From Thermococcus indicus (GTDB lineage Archaea; Methanobacteriota_B; Thermococci; Thermococcales; Thermococcaceae), in assembly GCF_006274605.1 (NCBI RefSeq), contig NZ_CP040846.1, positions 558,001 through 622,000 on the forward strand: DNA of 64,000 nt, given 5' to 3'. A program made the position numbers and the translations under genes. Under the pieces are notes generated by a model that saw only the letters and a program-made list of their open reading frames with translations, was not told the DNA's origin and searched no databases. How positions within the stretch are numbered: the stretch's first letter is position 1; each line of letters begins with the position of its first letter. Positions 8,904 to 16,621 of the stretch are shown in pieces.

Positions 8904-9491
8904 ATGAGCCACTACTACTCCGAGGAGCCGAACGTTCCGCTGAAAACTAGGACAATAGAGGTTTGCCTTAGGGGGCAGTGTTTCAAGTTTATCACCGCCA
9001 GCGGAGTTTTTTCCTTCGGGAAGCTAGACCGCGGCACTGAACTGCTCATAGAGAGCATGATACTCGATGAGGGCTGGCGCGTCCTGGATTTGGGCTGCGG
9101 CTACGGGGCGATAGGAATCGTCGCCTCGCGCTTCGTGAGCCATGTCGTCATGACCGACGTGAACAGAAGGGCCGTCAGCATAGCGAGGAAAAACTTAAAA
9201 ATCAACGGCGTTAGAAACGCCGAGGTGAGATGGGGAAGCCTCTACGAACCCGTCAGGGGCGAGAAGTTCGACGCAATCATCACTAACCCCCCGGTGCACG
9301 CGGGGAAGGAAGTGCTGAGGGAAATAGTTATAAACGCTCCCCGGCATCTCAACGATGGAGGCCTCCTGCAGCTGGTGATTAAGACGAAGCAGGGGGCAAA
9401 GTATATTAAGGCTCTAATGAATGACCACTTCACTGAAGTGAGAGAGCTGGCGAAGGGGAGCGGCTACCGCGTGTATGCCGGGATCGCCTAG
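8904..9491 (+). CDS. Class I SAM-dependent methyltransferase (RsmC/MJ0882-like)
   Basis: This 195-residue methyltransferase of the MTS (methyltransferase small) group resembles the MJ0882 and RsmC core. The order is N-terminal FKFITASGVFSFGKLDRGT, SAM loop VLDLGCGYGAIGIVA near residues 60-74, acidic strand end MTDVN, and catalytic NPPVHAG, an NPP[FYH]-type motif for amino-group methylation of a base in RNA. The exact target is not known. The last four codons and stop lie inside the following tRNA-Ser gene (from 9477). Confidence 0.88.
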   Translation: MSHYYSEEPNVPLKTRTIEVCLRGQCFKFITASGVFSFGKLDRGTELLIESMILDEGWRVLDLGCGYGAIGIVASRFVSHVVMTDVNRRAVSIARKNLKINGVRNAEVRWGSLYEPVRGEKFDAIITNPPVHAGKEVLREIVINAPRHLNDGGLLQLVIKTKQGAKYIKALMNDHFTEVRELAKGSGYRVYAGIA

Positions 9492-9563
9492 CCTGGGATG
9501 GCGCGGGCCTTGAGAGCCCGTGTCCGCTTGGACACCGGGGTTCAAATCCCCGTCCCGGCGCCA
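9477..9563 (+). tRNA. tRNA-Ser (anticodon UGA)
   Basis: The 87-base gene includes CCA. The acceptor arm GCCGGGA pairs fully with TCCCGGC. The anticodon arm is CGGGC-CTTGAGA-GCCCG, giving UGA. The long variable arm (TGTCC..GGACA) marks a class II serine tRNA, and the T arm has GGTTCAAATCC. No intron is seen. Its first 15 bases are also the end of the methyltransferase gene, so maturation needs 5' cleavage within that coding sequence unless a separate promoter is used. Confidence 0.95.
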
Positions 9564-9602
9564 AAATCCTCTATGAAGGATTGAGATGGAGGTGTATTCG
9601 TA

Positions 9603-10052
9603 ATGACGGACAACTTCAGACACATAGTCCGTGTAGCGGGAGTTGATTTGAACGGAAATAAGCAGCTGAGATGGGCCCTCACGGGCATCAGGGGTATAGG
9701 CATAAACTTCGCCACTATGGTGCTCAGGGTTGCAGGAATAGACCCGTACATGAAGACCGGTTACCTGACCGACGAGCAGGTCAAGAAGATTGAGAAGGTG
9801 CTCGAAGACCCGATCGCCCACGGTATACCCGCCTGGGCCGTTAACAGGCAGAAGGACTACGAGACCGGCAAGGACATGCACCTCATCACCGCCAAGCTCG
9901 TCATGGCCTGGCGCGAGGACGTCAACAGGCTCAGGAGAATACGCGCTTACCGCGGCATAAGGCACGAGCTCGGCCTCCCGCTCCGCGGCCAGAGGACCAG
10001 GTCGAACTTCAGGCACGGCAGCACCCTCGGTGTGAGCAGAAGGAAGAAGTGA
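9603..10052 (+). CDS. rpsM: Ribosomal protein uS13 (S13p)
   Basis: This 149-residue head protein of the small subunit contacts tRNA and the intersubunit bridge. It has the start [20 protein letters not shown], a helix-two-turn-helix ([20 protein letters not shown]) and the basic C-terminal tail with [20 protein letters not shown]. It opens the alpha-type cluster uS13-uS4-uS11-Rpo3. A GGAGGTG site lies before the ATG. Confidence 0.97.
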   Translation: MTDNFRHIVRVAGVDLNGNKQLRWALTGIRGIGINFATMVLRVAGIDPYMKTGYLTDEQVKKIEKVLEDPIAHGIPAWAVNRQKDYETGKDMHLITAKLVMAWREDVNRLRRIRAYRGIRHELGLPLRGQRTRSNFRHGSTLGVSRRKK

Positions 10053-10062
10053 GGTGATGTAG

Positions 10063-10605
10063 ATGGGAGACCCCAAGAGGCAGAGGAAGAGGTACGAGAC
10101 TCCCTCTCACCCCTGGATTAAGGAGAGGCTCGACCGCGAGAGAGTCCTCATGAAGAAGTACGCCCTCAAGAACAAGAAGGAGCTCTGGAGGCACGAGACC
10201 CAGCTCAAGGAGTTCAGGCGTAGGGCCAGGCGCCTCCTTGCCGCCCGCGGCAGGCAGGCTGAGGTTGAGAGGGCCCAGCTCCTCCAGAGGCTCAACAGGC
10301 TCGGCCTCCTTCCGGCCGATGCTGCTCTCGATGACGTTCTCTCCCTGACGGTTGAGGACGTCCTCGACAGGCGCCTTCAGACCCTCGTCTACAAGAAGGG
10401 CCTCGCCAGGACCATCGGACAGGCCAGGCAGCTCATAGTTCACGGCCACATCGAGATAAACGGCCAGATAATACGCTCTCCTGGCTACCTCGTCCTCAGG
10501 GAGGAGGAAGACACCATAACCTACTCGAAGACCTCTCCTTTCGCCAAGGAGAGCCACCCCGAGAGGATGGTTATTGAACAGGCTAAGCAGGGTGAGGCCT
10601 CATGA
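10063..10605 (+). CDS. rpsD: Ribosomal protein uS4 (S4p)
   Basis: This 180-residue primary 16S rRNA-binding protein has the archaeal layout: a basic N-terminal helical part ([20 protein letters not shown]) and an S4 RNA-binding domain from about residue 105 ([20 protein letters not shown] then [19 protein letters not shown]). The archaeal form lacks the bacterial zinc finger. The stop overlaps the uS11 ATG by four bases. Confidence 0.97.
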   Translation: MGDPKRQRKRYETPSHPWIKERLDRERVLMKKYALKNKKELWRHETQLKEFRRRARRLLAARGRQAEVERAQLLQRLNRLGLLPADAALDDVLSLTVEDVLDRRLQTLVYKKGLARTIGQARQLIVHGHIEINGQIIRSPGYLVLREEEDTITYSKTSPFAKESHPERMVIEQAKQGEAS

Positions 10606-11021
10606 GCGAGCAGACCCAGCAGGTTAACCTCAAGAAGAAGGAGAAGTGGGGAGTTGCCCACATCTACTCCTCCTACAACAACACCATCATCCACATCACC
10701 GACCTCACCGGGGCCGAGACCGTCAGCAGGTGGAGCGGTGGTATGGTCGTCAAGGCCGACAGGGACGAGCCCTCCCCGTACGCGGCCATGATAGCCGCCA
10801 GGAGGGCCGCCGAGGAGGCCATGGAGAAGGGCTTCACCGGAGTCCACATCAAGGTCCGCGCCCCCGGTGGAAGCAGGAGCAAGAGCCCCGGACCGGGTGC
10901 CCAGGCCGCCATCCGTGCCCTCTCCAGGGCCGGCCTCAGGATCGGAAGGGTTGAGGACGCCACCCCAATTCCGCACGACGGCACCAGGCCGAAGGGCGGA
11001 AGAAGGGGCAGGCGCGTCTGA
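10602..11021 (+). CDS. rpsK: Ribosomal protein uS11 (S11p)
   Basis: This 139-residue platform protein of the small subunit contains [20 protein letters not shown] at its start. The conserved [20 protein letters not shown] follows, then the C-terminal arm [20 protein letters not shown]. The basic tail ends GRRGRRV. It overlaps uS4 by four bases and is followed by the rpo3 gene. Confidence 0.97.
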   Translation: MSEQTQQVNLKKKEKWGVAHIYSSYNNTIIHITDLTGAETVSRWSGGMVVKADRDEPSPYAAMIAARRAAEEAMEKGFTGVHIKVRAPGGSRSKSPGPGAQAAIRALSRAGLRIGRVEDATPIPHDGTRPKGGRRGRRV

Positions 11022-11050
11022 TCCCCACAACTTCTTTTTTGGTGATGCCA

Positions 11051-11833
11051 ATGGAGCCAAAGTTCCAGATTCTTGAGAAAAGGGAGGACTCGATTAAGTT
11101 CATCGTCGAGGGAGTTGATGTACCCTTCGCCAACGCCCTGAGGAGGACCATCCTCGCGGACGTCCCGACCTTTGCGGTGGATGAGGTTGAGTTCTTCGAG
11201 AACGACTCCGCCCTCTTCGACGAGATAATCGCCCACAGGGTGGGTATGATACCGCTCACCACCCCGGTTGAGAGGTTCTCGCTTGACGCCCTTGAGCTTG
11301 ACGAGTACACGGTTACGCTCTCCCTCGAGGCAGAGGGTCCGGGAATGGTTTACTCCGGTGACCTTAAGAGCAGCGATGAGGGCGTGAAGCCCGCCAACCC
11401 CAATATCCCGATAGTCAAGCTCGCCGAGGGCCAGAGGCTTACGTTTAACGCCTACGCAAAACTCGGCCGTGGAAAGGACCACGCCAAGTGGCAGCCCGGT
11501 TTCGTCTACTACAAGTACCTCACCAGGATTCACGTGAGCAAGGAGGTCCCCGACTGGAAGGAGCTCAAGGAGCTCGCCGAGAGGCGCGGTCTTCCGGCTG
11601 AGGAGACCGACGAGGAGCTCGTTATAACCACGATCAAGGCGTTCTACCTCCCTCGGAAGTTTGACGCCTACGTGGGGGAGAAGATCAGAGAAGAAACCGT
11701 ACCCAACGCCTTTGTCTTCACCGTCGAGACCAACGGCGAACTTCCGGTTGAGGAAATCGTGACCATAGCCCTCAAAATCCTCATGAGGAAGAGCGATAGA
11801 TTTATAAGCGAACTCCATAAATTAGCGGACTGA
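11051..11833 (+). CDS. rpoD: RNA polymerase subunit Rpo3 (subunit D)
   Basis: This 260-residue assembly-platform subunit is equivalent to eukaryotic Rpb3 and half of the bacterial alpha dimer, and pairs with Rpo11. The dimerisation motif [20 protein letters not shown] lies near residues 26-45, followed by the alpha-like insert domain and a C-terminal HKL helix. There is no cysteine cluster, so this Thermococcales form lacks the 4Fe-4S cluster found in some archaeal Rpo3. The GGTGAT at 11041-11046 points to ATG 11051. tRNA-Leu follows after one base. Confidence 0.95.
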   Translation: MEPKFQILEKREDSIKFIVEGVDVPFANALRRTILADVPTFAVDEVEFFENDSALFDEIIAHRVGMIPLTTPVERFSLDALELDEYTVTLSLEAEGPGMVYSGDLKSSDEGVKPANPNIPIVKLAEGQRLTFNAYAKLGRGKDHAKWQPGFVYYKYLTRIHVSKEVPDWKELKELAERRGLPAEETDEELVITTIKAFYLPRKFDAYVGEKIREETVPNAFVFTVETNGELPVEEIVTIALKILMRKSDRFISELHKLAD

Positions 11834-11834
11834 C

Positions 11835-11922
11835 GCGGGGGTAGCCGAGCCTGGCCAAAGGCGCGGGATTCAGGGTCCCGTCCCGTAGGGGTTCCGGGGT
11901 TCAAATCCCCGCCCCCGCACCA
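11835..11922 (+). tRNA. tRNA-Leu (anticodon CAG)
   Basis: The 88-base gene has encoded CCA. Acceptor GCGGGGG pairs with CCCCCGC. The anticodon arm CGGGA-TTCAGGG-TCCCG gives CAG, reading CUG. A long variable arm is present. It begins one base after the rpo3 stop, so it is probably cut out of the ribosomal operon transcript. Confidence 0.95.
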
Positions 11923-11990
11923 GTATTTACGCTCACCCCGTTGGACCTGTCGGTTTCCCACCTGCGAGAGAGCGTTAAGGAGGTATGTTC

Positions 11991-12356
11991 ATGGTCAAGA
12001 GAACCGGACCCACTGACATCAACCTGAGGAGGCTCATCCGCTACCTCAGAAAGAAGTCTAACGAGGAAGGGGTTAAGATATGGAAGGACATAGCCTGGCG
12101 CCTTGAGGGGCCCAGGAGGCAGAGGGCCGAGGTGAACGTCAGCAGGATCAACCGCTACACCAAGGATGGCGACACCGTCATCGTTCCCGGAAACGTCCTC
12201 GGTGCAGGAAAGCTCGAGCACAAGGTCACCGTTGCCGCCTGGAAGTTCAGCGAGACGGCCAAGAAGAAGATAGTCGAGGCCGGTGGAGAGGTCCTCACCA
12301 TTGAGGAGCTCATCGAGAGAAACCCGAAGGGTAGTGGAGTAATCATAATGGAGTGA
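11991..12356 (+). CDS. rpl18e: Ribosomal protein eL18 (L18e)
   Basis: This 121-residue archaeal/eukaryotic large-subunit protein is related in fold to uL15. It begins [20 protein letters not shown] and has [20 protein letters not shown] in its core. The full AGGAGGT at 11978-11984 is six bases before ATG 11991, so I prefer it to the ATG at 11985 that abuts the site. It starts a second ribosomal set with uL13 and uS9. Confidence 0.95.
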   Translation: MVKRTGPTDINLRRLIRYLRKKSNEEGVKIWKDIAWRLEGPRRQRAEVNVSRINRYTKDGDTVIVPGNVLGAGKLEHKVTVAAWKFSETAKKKIVEAGGEVLTIEELIERNPKGSGVIIME

Positions 12357-12362
12357 TGGGCC

Positions 12363-12791
12363 ATGAGGATAATTAACGCTGAAGGACTCATACTCGGAAG
12401 ACTTGCCTCGAAGGTCGCCAAGATGCTCCTTGAGGGCGAGGAGGTCGTCATAGTCAACGCCGAGAAGGCCATCATCACCGGAAACCGCGAGGACATCTTC
12501 GCCAAGTACAAGCAGAGAACCGGACTGAGGACCAGGACCAACCCGAGGAAGGGTCCGTTCTACCCGAAGAGGAGCGACGAGATAGTCAGGAGAACCGTCA
12601 GGGGAATGCTCCCCTGGAAGACCGACCGCGGAAGGAAGGCCTTCAAGAGGCTCAAGGTTTACGTCGGCGTTCCGAAGGAGTTCGAGGGCAGGGAGCTTGA
12701 GACGATAAGCGAGGCCCACAGCTCGAGGATCGCAACCCCGAAGTACGTTACCGTTGGCGAGGTTGCCAAGTTCCTCGGTGGAAAGTTCTGA
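12363..12791 (+). CDS. rplM: Ribosomal protein uL13 (L13p)
   Basis: This 142-residue large-subunit protein begins [20 protein letters not shown], the archaeal uL13 N-terminus. It contains [16 protein letters not shown], then [20 protein letters not shown] and [20 protein letters not shown]. It is spaced six bases from eL18 and eleven from uS9, in the conserved archaeal order eL18-uL13-uS9-Rpo10. Confidence 0.97.
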   Translation: MRIINAEGLILGRLASKVAKMLLEGEEVVIVNAEKAIITGNREDIFAKYKQRTGLRTRTNPRKGPFYPKRSDEIVRRTVRGMLPWKTDRGRKAFKRLKVYVGVPKEFEGRELETISEAHSSRIATPKYVTVGEVAKFLGGKF

Positions 12792-12802
12792 GGTGAGAGA
12801 AG

Positions 12803-13210
12803 ATGAAGGTCATCCAGACTGCTGGTAAGAGGAAGACGGCCATCGCGAGGGCCACCATCAGGGAAGGAAAGGGTCGCGTCAGGATCAACCACAAGCCGGT
12901 TGAGATAATCGAGCCGGAGATAGCGCGCTTCACCATAATGGAGCCGCTCGTCCTCGCCGGCGAGGAGATAGTCGGCAAGGTTGACATCGACGTCAAGGTT
13001 GAGGGCGGAGGCTTCATGGGACAGGCAGAGGCCGCGCGCGTCGCCATAGCCAGGGCCCTCGTCGAGTGGACCAACGACATGAACCTCAAGGACAAGTTCA
13101 TGAAGTACGACAGGACCATGCTCGTCGGCGACAGCAGGAGAACCGAGATGCACAAGCCCAACCGCTCAACCAAGGGTCCGCGCGCCAAGAGGCAGAAGTC
13201 CTACCGCTGA
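12803..13210 (+). CDS. rpsI: Ribosomal protein uS9 (S9p)
   Basis: This 135-residue small-subunit protein has a C-terminal tail that reaches the P-site tRNA. It begins with [20 protein letters not shown] and ends with the standard [15 protein letters not shown] tail, which finishes in the KSYR-type terminus of archaeal uS9. A GAGGTGAGAG site precedes the ATG. Confidence 0.97.
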   Translation: MKVIQTAGKRKTAIARATIREGKGRVRINHKPVEIIEPEIARFTIMEPLVLAGEEIVGKVDIDVKVEGGGFMGQAEAARVAIARALVEWTNDMNLKDKFMKYDRTMLVGDSRRTEMHKPNRSTKGPRAKRQKSYR

Positions 13211-13248
13211 TGGCTTTCCTTTAATATTCATTCGAGAAGGTGATACGG

Positions 13249-13446
13249 GTGATAGTTCCCGTCAGGTGCTTCACGTGTGGAAAGGTCATAGGAGACAAAT
13301 ACTACGAGTTTAAGGCCCGCGTTGAGAAGGGCGAGGATCCCGAGAGGGTGCTCGACGACCTCGGGATCGAAAGGTACTGCTGCAGGAGGACCCTCCTCAG
13401 CCACGTCGAGCTCGTGGATAGTGCCATGAAGTACAGGGTGTATTAA
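13249..13446 (+). CDS. rpoN: RNA polymerase subunit Rpo10 (subunit N)
   Basis: This 65-residue zinc-binding assembly subunit is equivalent to Rpb10. Its zinc ligands are CFTCG at residues 7-11 and the CC pair in [14 protein letters not shown] near 44-45, the atypical CX2C...CC motif. The GGTGAT at 13239-13244 sets a GTG start at 13249, giving [11 protein letters not shown] as in P. furiosus. The upstream GTG at 13240 overlaps the ribosome site. Confidence 0.95.
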   Translation: MIVPVRCFTCGKVIGDKYYEFKARVEKGEDPERVLDDLGIERYCCRRTLLSHVELVDSAMKYRVY

Positions 13447-13462
13447 AAACCGCACTTCTTGG

Positions 13463-13540
13463 GGGGCCGTGGGGTAGCTTGGTCTATCCTCCCGGCTTGG
13501 GGTGCCGGAGACCCGGGTTCAAATCCCGGCGGCCCCACCA
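13463..13540 (+). tRNA. tRNA-Pro (anticodon GGG)
   Basis: The 78-base gene includes CCA. Acceptor GGGGCCG pairs with CGGCCCC. The anticodon arm CCGGC-TTGGGGT-GCCGG gives GGG, reading CCC. The T arm has GGTTCAAATCC. It lies 16 bases after rpo10 and 52 before rpo6, inside the same gene array. Confidence 0.95.
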
Positions 13541-13592
13541 AATGTTTGCAATGGATGTTTGATGCGGAATGTGGAAGGCAGGGGTGGTAGTC

Positions 13593-13766
13593 ATGTTTAA
13601 GTATACCCGCTTTGAGAAGGCCCGTATCATCGGAGCAAGGGCCCTCCAGATAGCGATGGGTGCACCTATACTCATCGACGTCCCGGAAGGAATCACGCCG
13701 CTCGACGCCGCGATGCTCGAGTTTGAGAAAGGAATAATCCCGCTCACCGTAATAAGGCCGAGCTGA
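13593..13766 (+). CDS. rpoK: RNA polymerase subunit Rpo6 (subunit K)
   Basis: This 57-residue subunit is equivalent to Rpb6 and bacterial omega, and clamps the largest subunit. YTRFEKARIIGARALQIAMG and VTVIRPS near the end match the P. furiosus subunit almost residue for residue. GGTGG a few bases upstream supports the ATG at 13593 rather than earlier in-frame starts. The enolase-like gene follows after six bases. Confidence 0.95.
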   Translation: MFKYTRFEKARIIGARALQIAMGAPILIDVPEGITPLDAAMLEFEKGIIPLTVIRPS

Positions 13767-13772
13767 TGAGAG

Positions 13773-14798
13773 ATGACCGTGATAGAGAACGTGATCGGCA
13801 GGGTTGCGGTGCTCAAGGGTGGCAGATACTCCGTTGAAGTAGACGTCGTGACGAGTTCCGGCTTCGGTCGCTTTGCCGCGCCCGTGGACGAGAACCCGAG
13901 TCTCTACATAGCAGAGGCCCATCGTGCTGTGAGCGAGGTCGATGAGATAATAGGGCCCGAGCTCATAGGCTTTGATGCCAGCGAGCAGGAGCTCATAGAC
14001 AGCTACCTCTGGGAGATAGACGGCACCGAGAACTTCAGCCACATAGGGGCAAACACTGCACTGGCGGTCTCAATGGCGGTCGCCAAGGCCGCGGCGAGCG
14101 TCAAGAGGATGCCCCTCTACAACTACATCGGCGGAACCTTCACCACCGAGCTGCCGGTTCCGATCCTTGAGATTGCGAGCGGTGAGGCCTTCGACTACTA
14201 CGTCATGGTCAGGGACCTCATGGAGATAACCGACGTCGTCGATGCGGTTAACAAGGTCCTTGAAGGCGCGGAGACCGGTACTGTGGAGGCCTTCTCGAAG
14301 GCCACCGAAAAAGCAACCGACGAGCTCGGCCTCGAGGTTGCCCTCGGCCTCGTGCAGAGGGTTCCAGTGGATATGGAGGAAGTGCTCTCCATAGTCGAGG
14401 ACAACAACGTGGCCTACATAAAGCCCCTCGGCGATGAGGAGCTGTTCCTCGAGCTAATCGCTGGTACCCACGAGGTGTTCGTTGACGGCGAGCACCTCTT
14501 CCGCGAGAAGGATATACTGGACAGGCGCTACTACAACGCCCTGTCGATAAAGCCGATAAACCTAGGCACGCTCACCGACTTATACAACCTCGTGAACGAC
14601 GCGAAGTCGGAGAGGATAACCCCCATCCTCGCGGAGGCTCGCTACGAGTCCTCCGACGAGGCCCTGGCCCACGTTGCCGTGGGCCTTCGCTGCCCGGCGA
14701 TGGTGCTCCGCAAGGATTCCATCGCCAAGCTGAACGAGCTGATTCGCATAGCCGAAGATTTGGGTGAAAGGGGTAGGATAATAACCTTTGAAGGATGA
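13773..14798 (+). CDS. Enolase-like protein, probably not an active enolase
   Basis: This 341-residue protein is related to enolase but is about 90 residues shorter than true archaeal enolases. Recognisable pieces are HIGANTALAVSMAVAKAAA, PLYNYIGG, ELPVPILEIASGEAF and SIKPINLGTLTDLYNLV. The enolase motif around the catalytic histidine and glutamate (GGAHADN..QEF) is replaced by SGEAFDYYVMVRDLM. The SHRSGET loop is replaced by LAEARYESSDE, and the last catalytic lysine region by GLRCPAMV. A remnant of the lysine in SIKPINLGT remains. Its place between rpo6 and uS2 is conserved in Thermococcales, hinting at a structural or regulatory job. Confidence 0.85.
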   Translation: MTVIENVIGRVAVLKGGRYSVEVDVVTSSGFGRFAAPVDENPSLYIAEAHRAVSEVDEIIGPELIGFDASEQELIDSYLWEIDGTENFSHIGANTALAVSMAVAKAAASVKRMPLYNYIGGTFTTELPVPILEIASGEAFDYYVMVRDLMEITDVVDAVNKVLEGAETGTVEAFSKATEKATDELGLEVALGLVQRVPVDMEEVLSIVEDNNVAYIKPLGDEELFLELIAGTHEVFVDGEHLFREKDILDRRYYNALSIKPINLGTLTDLYNLVNDAKSERITPILAEARYESSDEALAHVAVGLRCPAMVLRKDSIAKLNELIRIAEDLGERGRIITFEG

Positions 14799-14811
14799 GG
14801 AGGTGTGAAGA

Positions 14812-15417
14812 ATGGAGGAATACCTCGTTCCACTCGACCAGTACCTTGCTGCCGGTGTCCACATCGGAACCCAGCAGAAGACCCAGGACATGAAGAGGTT
14901 TATTTACCGTGTCAGGCAGGACGGCCTCTACGTGCTTGACGTCAGGAAGACCGACGAGAGGCTCAGGGTCGCCGGCAAGTTCCTCGCCAAGTTCGACCCC
15001 GAGAACATCCTTGCCGTCAGCGTCAGGCTCTACGGCCAGAAGCCGGTCAAGAAGTTCGGCGACGTCACCGGCGTCCGCTCGATACCAGGTCGTTTCCTCC
15101 CGGGAACCATGACCAACCCGCAGGTCAAGAACTTCATGGAGCCGGACGTCCTCATCGTCACTGACCCGAGGGCCGACCACCAGGCCATGAAGGAGGCCAT
15201 CGAGATCGGCATACCGATAGTGGCCCTCGTCGACACCGAGAACTTCCTCAGCTACGTCGACGTTGCGATCCCGACCAACAACAAGGGTAGGAAGGCCCTT
15301 GCTCTCATCTACTGGATCCTCGCGAGGGAGATACTCTACAACAGGAAGGAGATCGAGAGCAGGGAGGACTTCAAGGTTCCGGTCGAGGACTTCGAGATGA
15401 GGATTATCAGGACCTGA
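14812..15417 (+). CDS. rpsB: Ribosomal protein uS2 (S2p)
   Basis: This 201-residue small-subunit protein has the archaeal uS2 start ([20 protein letters not shown]), RPGRFLPGT-like ground ([14 protein letters not shown]), [17 protein letters not shown] and [20 protein letters not shown]. The AGGAGGTG before the ATG is strong. It follows the enolase-like gene by 13 bases, and tRNA-Leu follows. Confidence 0.97.
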   Translation: MEEYLVPLDQYLAAGVHIGTQQKTQDMKRFIYRVRQDGLYVLDVRKTDERLRVAGKFLAKFDPENILAVSVRLYGQKPVKKFGDVTGVRSIPGRFLPGTMTNPQVKNFMEPDVLIVTDPRADHQAMKEAIEIGIPIVALVDTENFLSYVDVAIPTNNKGRKALALIYWILAREILYNRKEIESREDFKVPVEDFEMRIIRT

Positions 15418-15457
15418 GGGGAAGGTTTTTAATTCCCCTCGCTTTACTCACCCTCGC

Positions 15458-15545
15458 GCGGGGGTGCCCGAGCCTGGCCAAAGGGGGCGGACTTAAGATC
15501 CGCTGCCGAAGGGCTACGCGGGTTCGAATCCCGTCCCCCGCACCA
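15458..15545 (+). tRNA. tRNA-Leu (anticodon UAA)
   Basis: The 88-base gene has encoded CCA. Acceptor GCGGGGG pairs with CCCCCGC. The anticodon arm GCGGA-CTTAAGA-TCCGC gives UAA, reading UUA. A class II variable arm is present. A TTTTTAAT at 15425-15432, about 30 bases upstream, is a fitting TATA box. Confidence 0.95.
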
Positions 15546-15603
15546 AAGCTTTAAAAGCCGAGTCGTGTAGGTGAAGACGGTTTAAGATCATGAGGTGATC
15601 ACA

Positions 15604-15762
15604 ATGGCGAGATTCCCCGAGGCTGAGGCCAGAATCTTTAGGAAGTACGTGTGCATGCGCTGCGGTGCCACTAACCCGTGGAAGGCCAAGAAGTGCAGGA
15701 AGTGCGGCTACAAGGGTCTCCGCCCGAAGGCGAGAGAGCCGCGCGGTGGAATGGGACGCTGA
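15604..15762 (+). CDS. rpl40e: Ribosomal protein eL40
   Basis: This short gene of 52 codons begins [17 protein letters not shown] and carries CMRCG and CRKCG zinc-finger pairs at about residues 17-21 and 31-35. It ends in the basic [16 protein letters not shown]. In eukaryotes eL40 is made as a ubiquitin fusion; here it stands alone. GAGGTGATC precedes the ATG. It closes the ribosomal region. Confidence 0.93.
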   Translation: MARFPEAEARIFRKYVCMRCGATNPWKAKKCRKCGYKGLRPKAREPRGGMGR

Positions 15763-15859
15763 AGTCCCTATCTTTGCTTCCTATTTCTACGTTTCTCAAT
15801 TCTATGCTTTTCTGGAAAGATTGTGCAGAAACGCAAAAATTATTTGCGGGCGGTTGTCT

Positions 15860-16189
15860 TCAGGCGCCCTTCAGCTTCTCAACCATGTCCTCAAGAAAGG
15901 CTATTCCATCCTCAAGGAGCCTCTCCCCCTCAGGGGTGAGCTTGTAGTACTTCCTGGAGGGTTTTCCCGTCTGACTCTCCTGCCACTCCGCGGTAACGTA
16001 CCCATCTTTCTCGAGCTTGTAGAGGACAACGTATGAGCTGACGGTCGCGGGCTCGAAGTTGAACGCTTCCCTTATCCTCTCTTTCAGCTCGTAGGCGTAC
16101 ATGGGCCTCTCCCGCAGTAGCCGGAGTATGTACAGCCAGAGAACCTCTTTGGTTATCTTGTTCTTGAGCCTTTCCATGGGGGTTGTCAT
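15860..16189 (-). CDS. PadR-family transcriptional regulator
   Basis: This 109-residue winged-helix regulator has the PadR pattern: LWLYILRLLRERPMYAYELK, VSSYVVLYKLEKDGYVTAEW, KPSRKYYKLTPEGERLLEDG, then a C-terminal helix for dimer formation. GGTGAG lies before the ATG at 16189. It is divergent from the FUN14 gene, and a palindrome in between is a possible binding site. The ligand is unknown. Confidence 0.9.
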   Translation of the reverse strand: MTTPMERLKNKITKEVLWLYILRLLRERPMYAYELKERIREAFNFEPATVSSYVVLYKLEKDGYVTAEWQESQTGKPSRKYYKLTPEGERLLEDGIAFLEDMVEKLKGA

Positions 16190-16204
16190 GCTCTCACCCG
16201 ACTT

Positions 16205-16270
16205 TTATGGTCTATAAATATTTTGGACCCGTTTAATTTAAACGTTTTGGCAACAAGTTTTTATCCGATG
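16205..16270. promoter_or_regulatory. Divergent promoter region with a palindrome
   Basis: On the minus strand TATTTATAG (rc of 16211-16219) is a TATA box for padR. On the plus strand GTTTTTAT at 16257-16264 fits FUN14. Between them lies CGTTTAA-T-TTAAACG (16230-16244), a seven-base inverted repeat around one base, just upstream of the padR TATA. It is a candidate PadR operator. Confidence 0.5.
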
Positions 16271-16296
16271 AAGTGCAAGGATTTTAGGGTGGTAGA

Positions 16297-16596
16297 ATGG
16301 AGTTCGACCTGAACGCCATGATGGGCGATATGGGAGTAGGAGCAGTGGTTGGGTTTGTAACCGGCTACGCCGTCAAAAAAATGATGAAGCTGGCGCTTGC
16401 CCTCATCGGTGCCTACGTTGCTAGTTTGCTGTGGCTTGAACAGAAGGGGGTTCTCATAATCGATAAGGACAGACTCTTCAATCTCGTGGGCGGCTGGACG
16501 CATGAGATAATGACCGCTGGCGAGAAGTTCATGGCACTCCTGCCCGGCACTGCCGCTTTCGCTGGGGGCTTTGCGCTGGGATTCCACAAAGGTTAA
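16297..16596 (+). CDS. FUN14-family membrane protein
   Basis: This 99-residue protein has the FUN14 signature: GAVVGFVTGYAVKKMMKLAL followed by ALIGAYVASLLWLEQKGVL, two close hydrophobic helices, and a C-terminal glycine-rich segment (GTAAFAGGFALGF). The function of archaeal FUN14 proteins is unknown; in eukaryotes the name-giving members act on mitochondria. It starts after AGGGTGGTAG. Confidence 0.8.
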   Translation: MEFDLNAMMGDMGVGAVVGFVTGYAVKKMMKLALALIGAYVASLLWLEQKGVLIIDKDRLFNLVGGWTHEIMTAGEKFMALLPGTAAFAGGFALGFHKG

Positions 16597-16621
16597 AATC
16601 CGGCACCTGTTTATTATTTCC

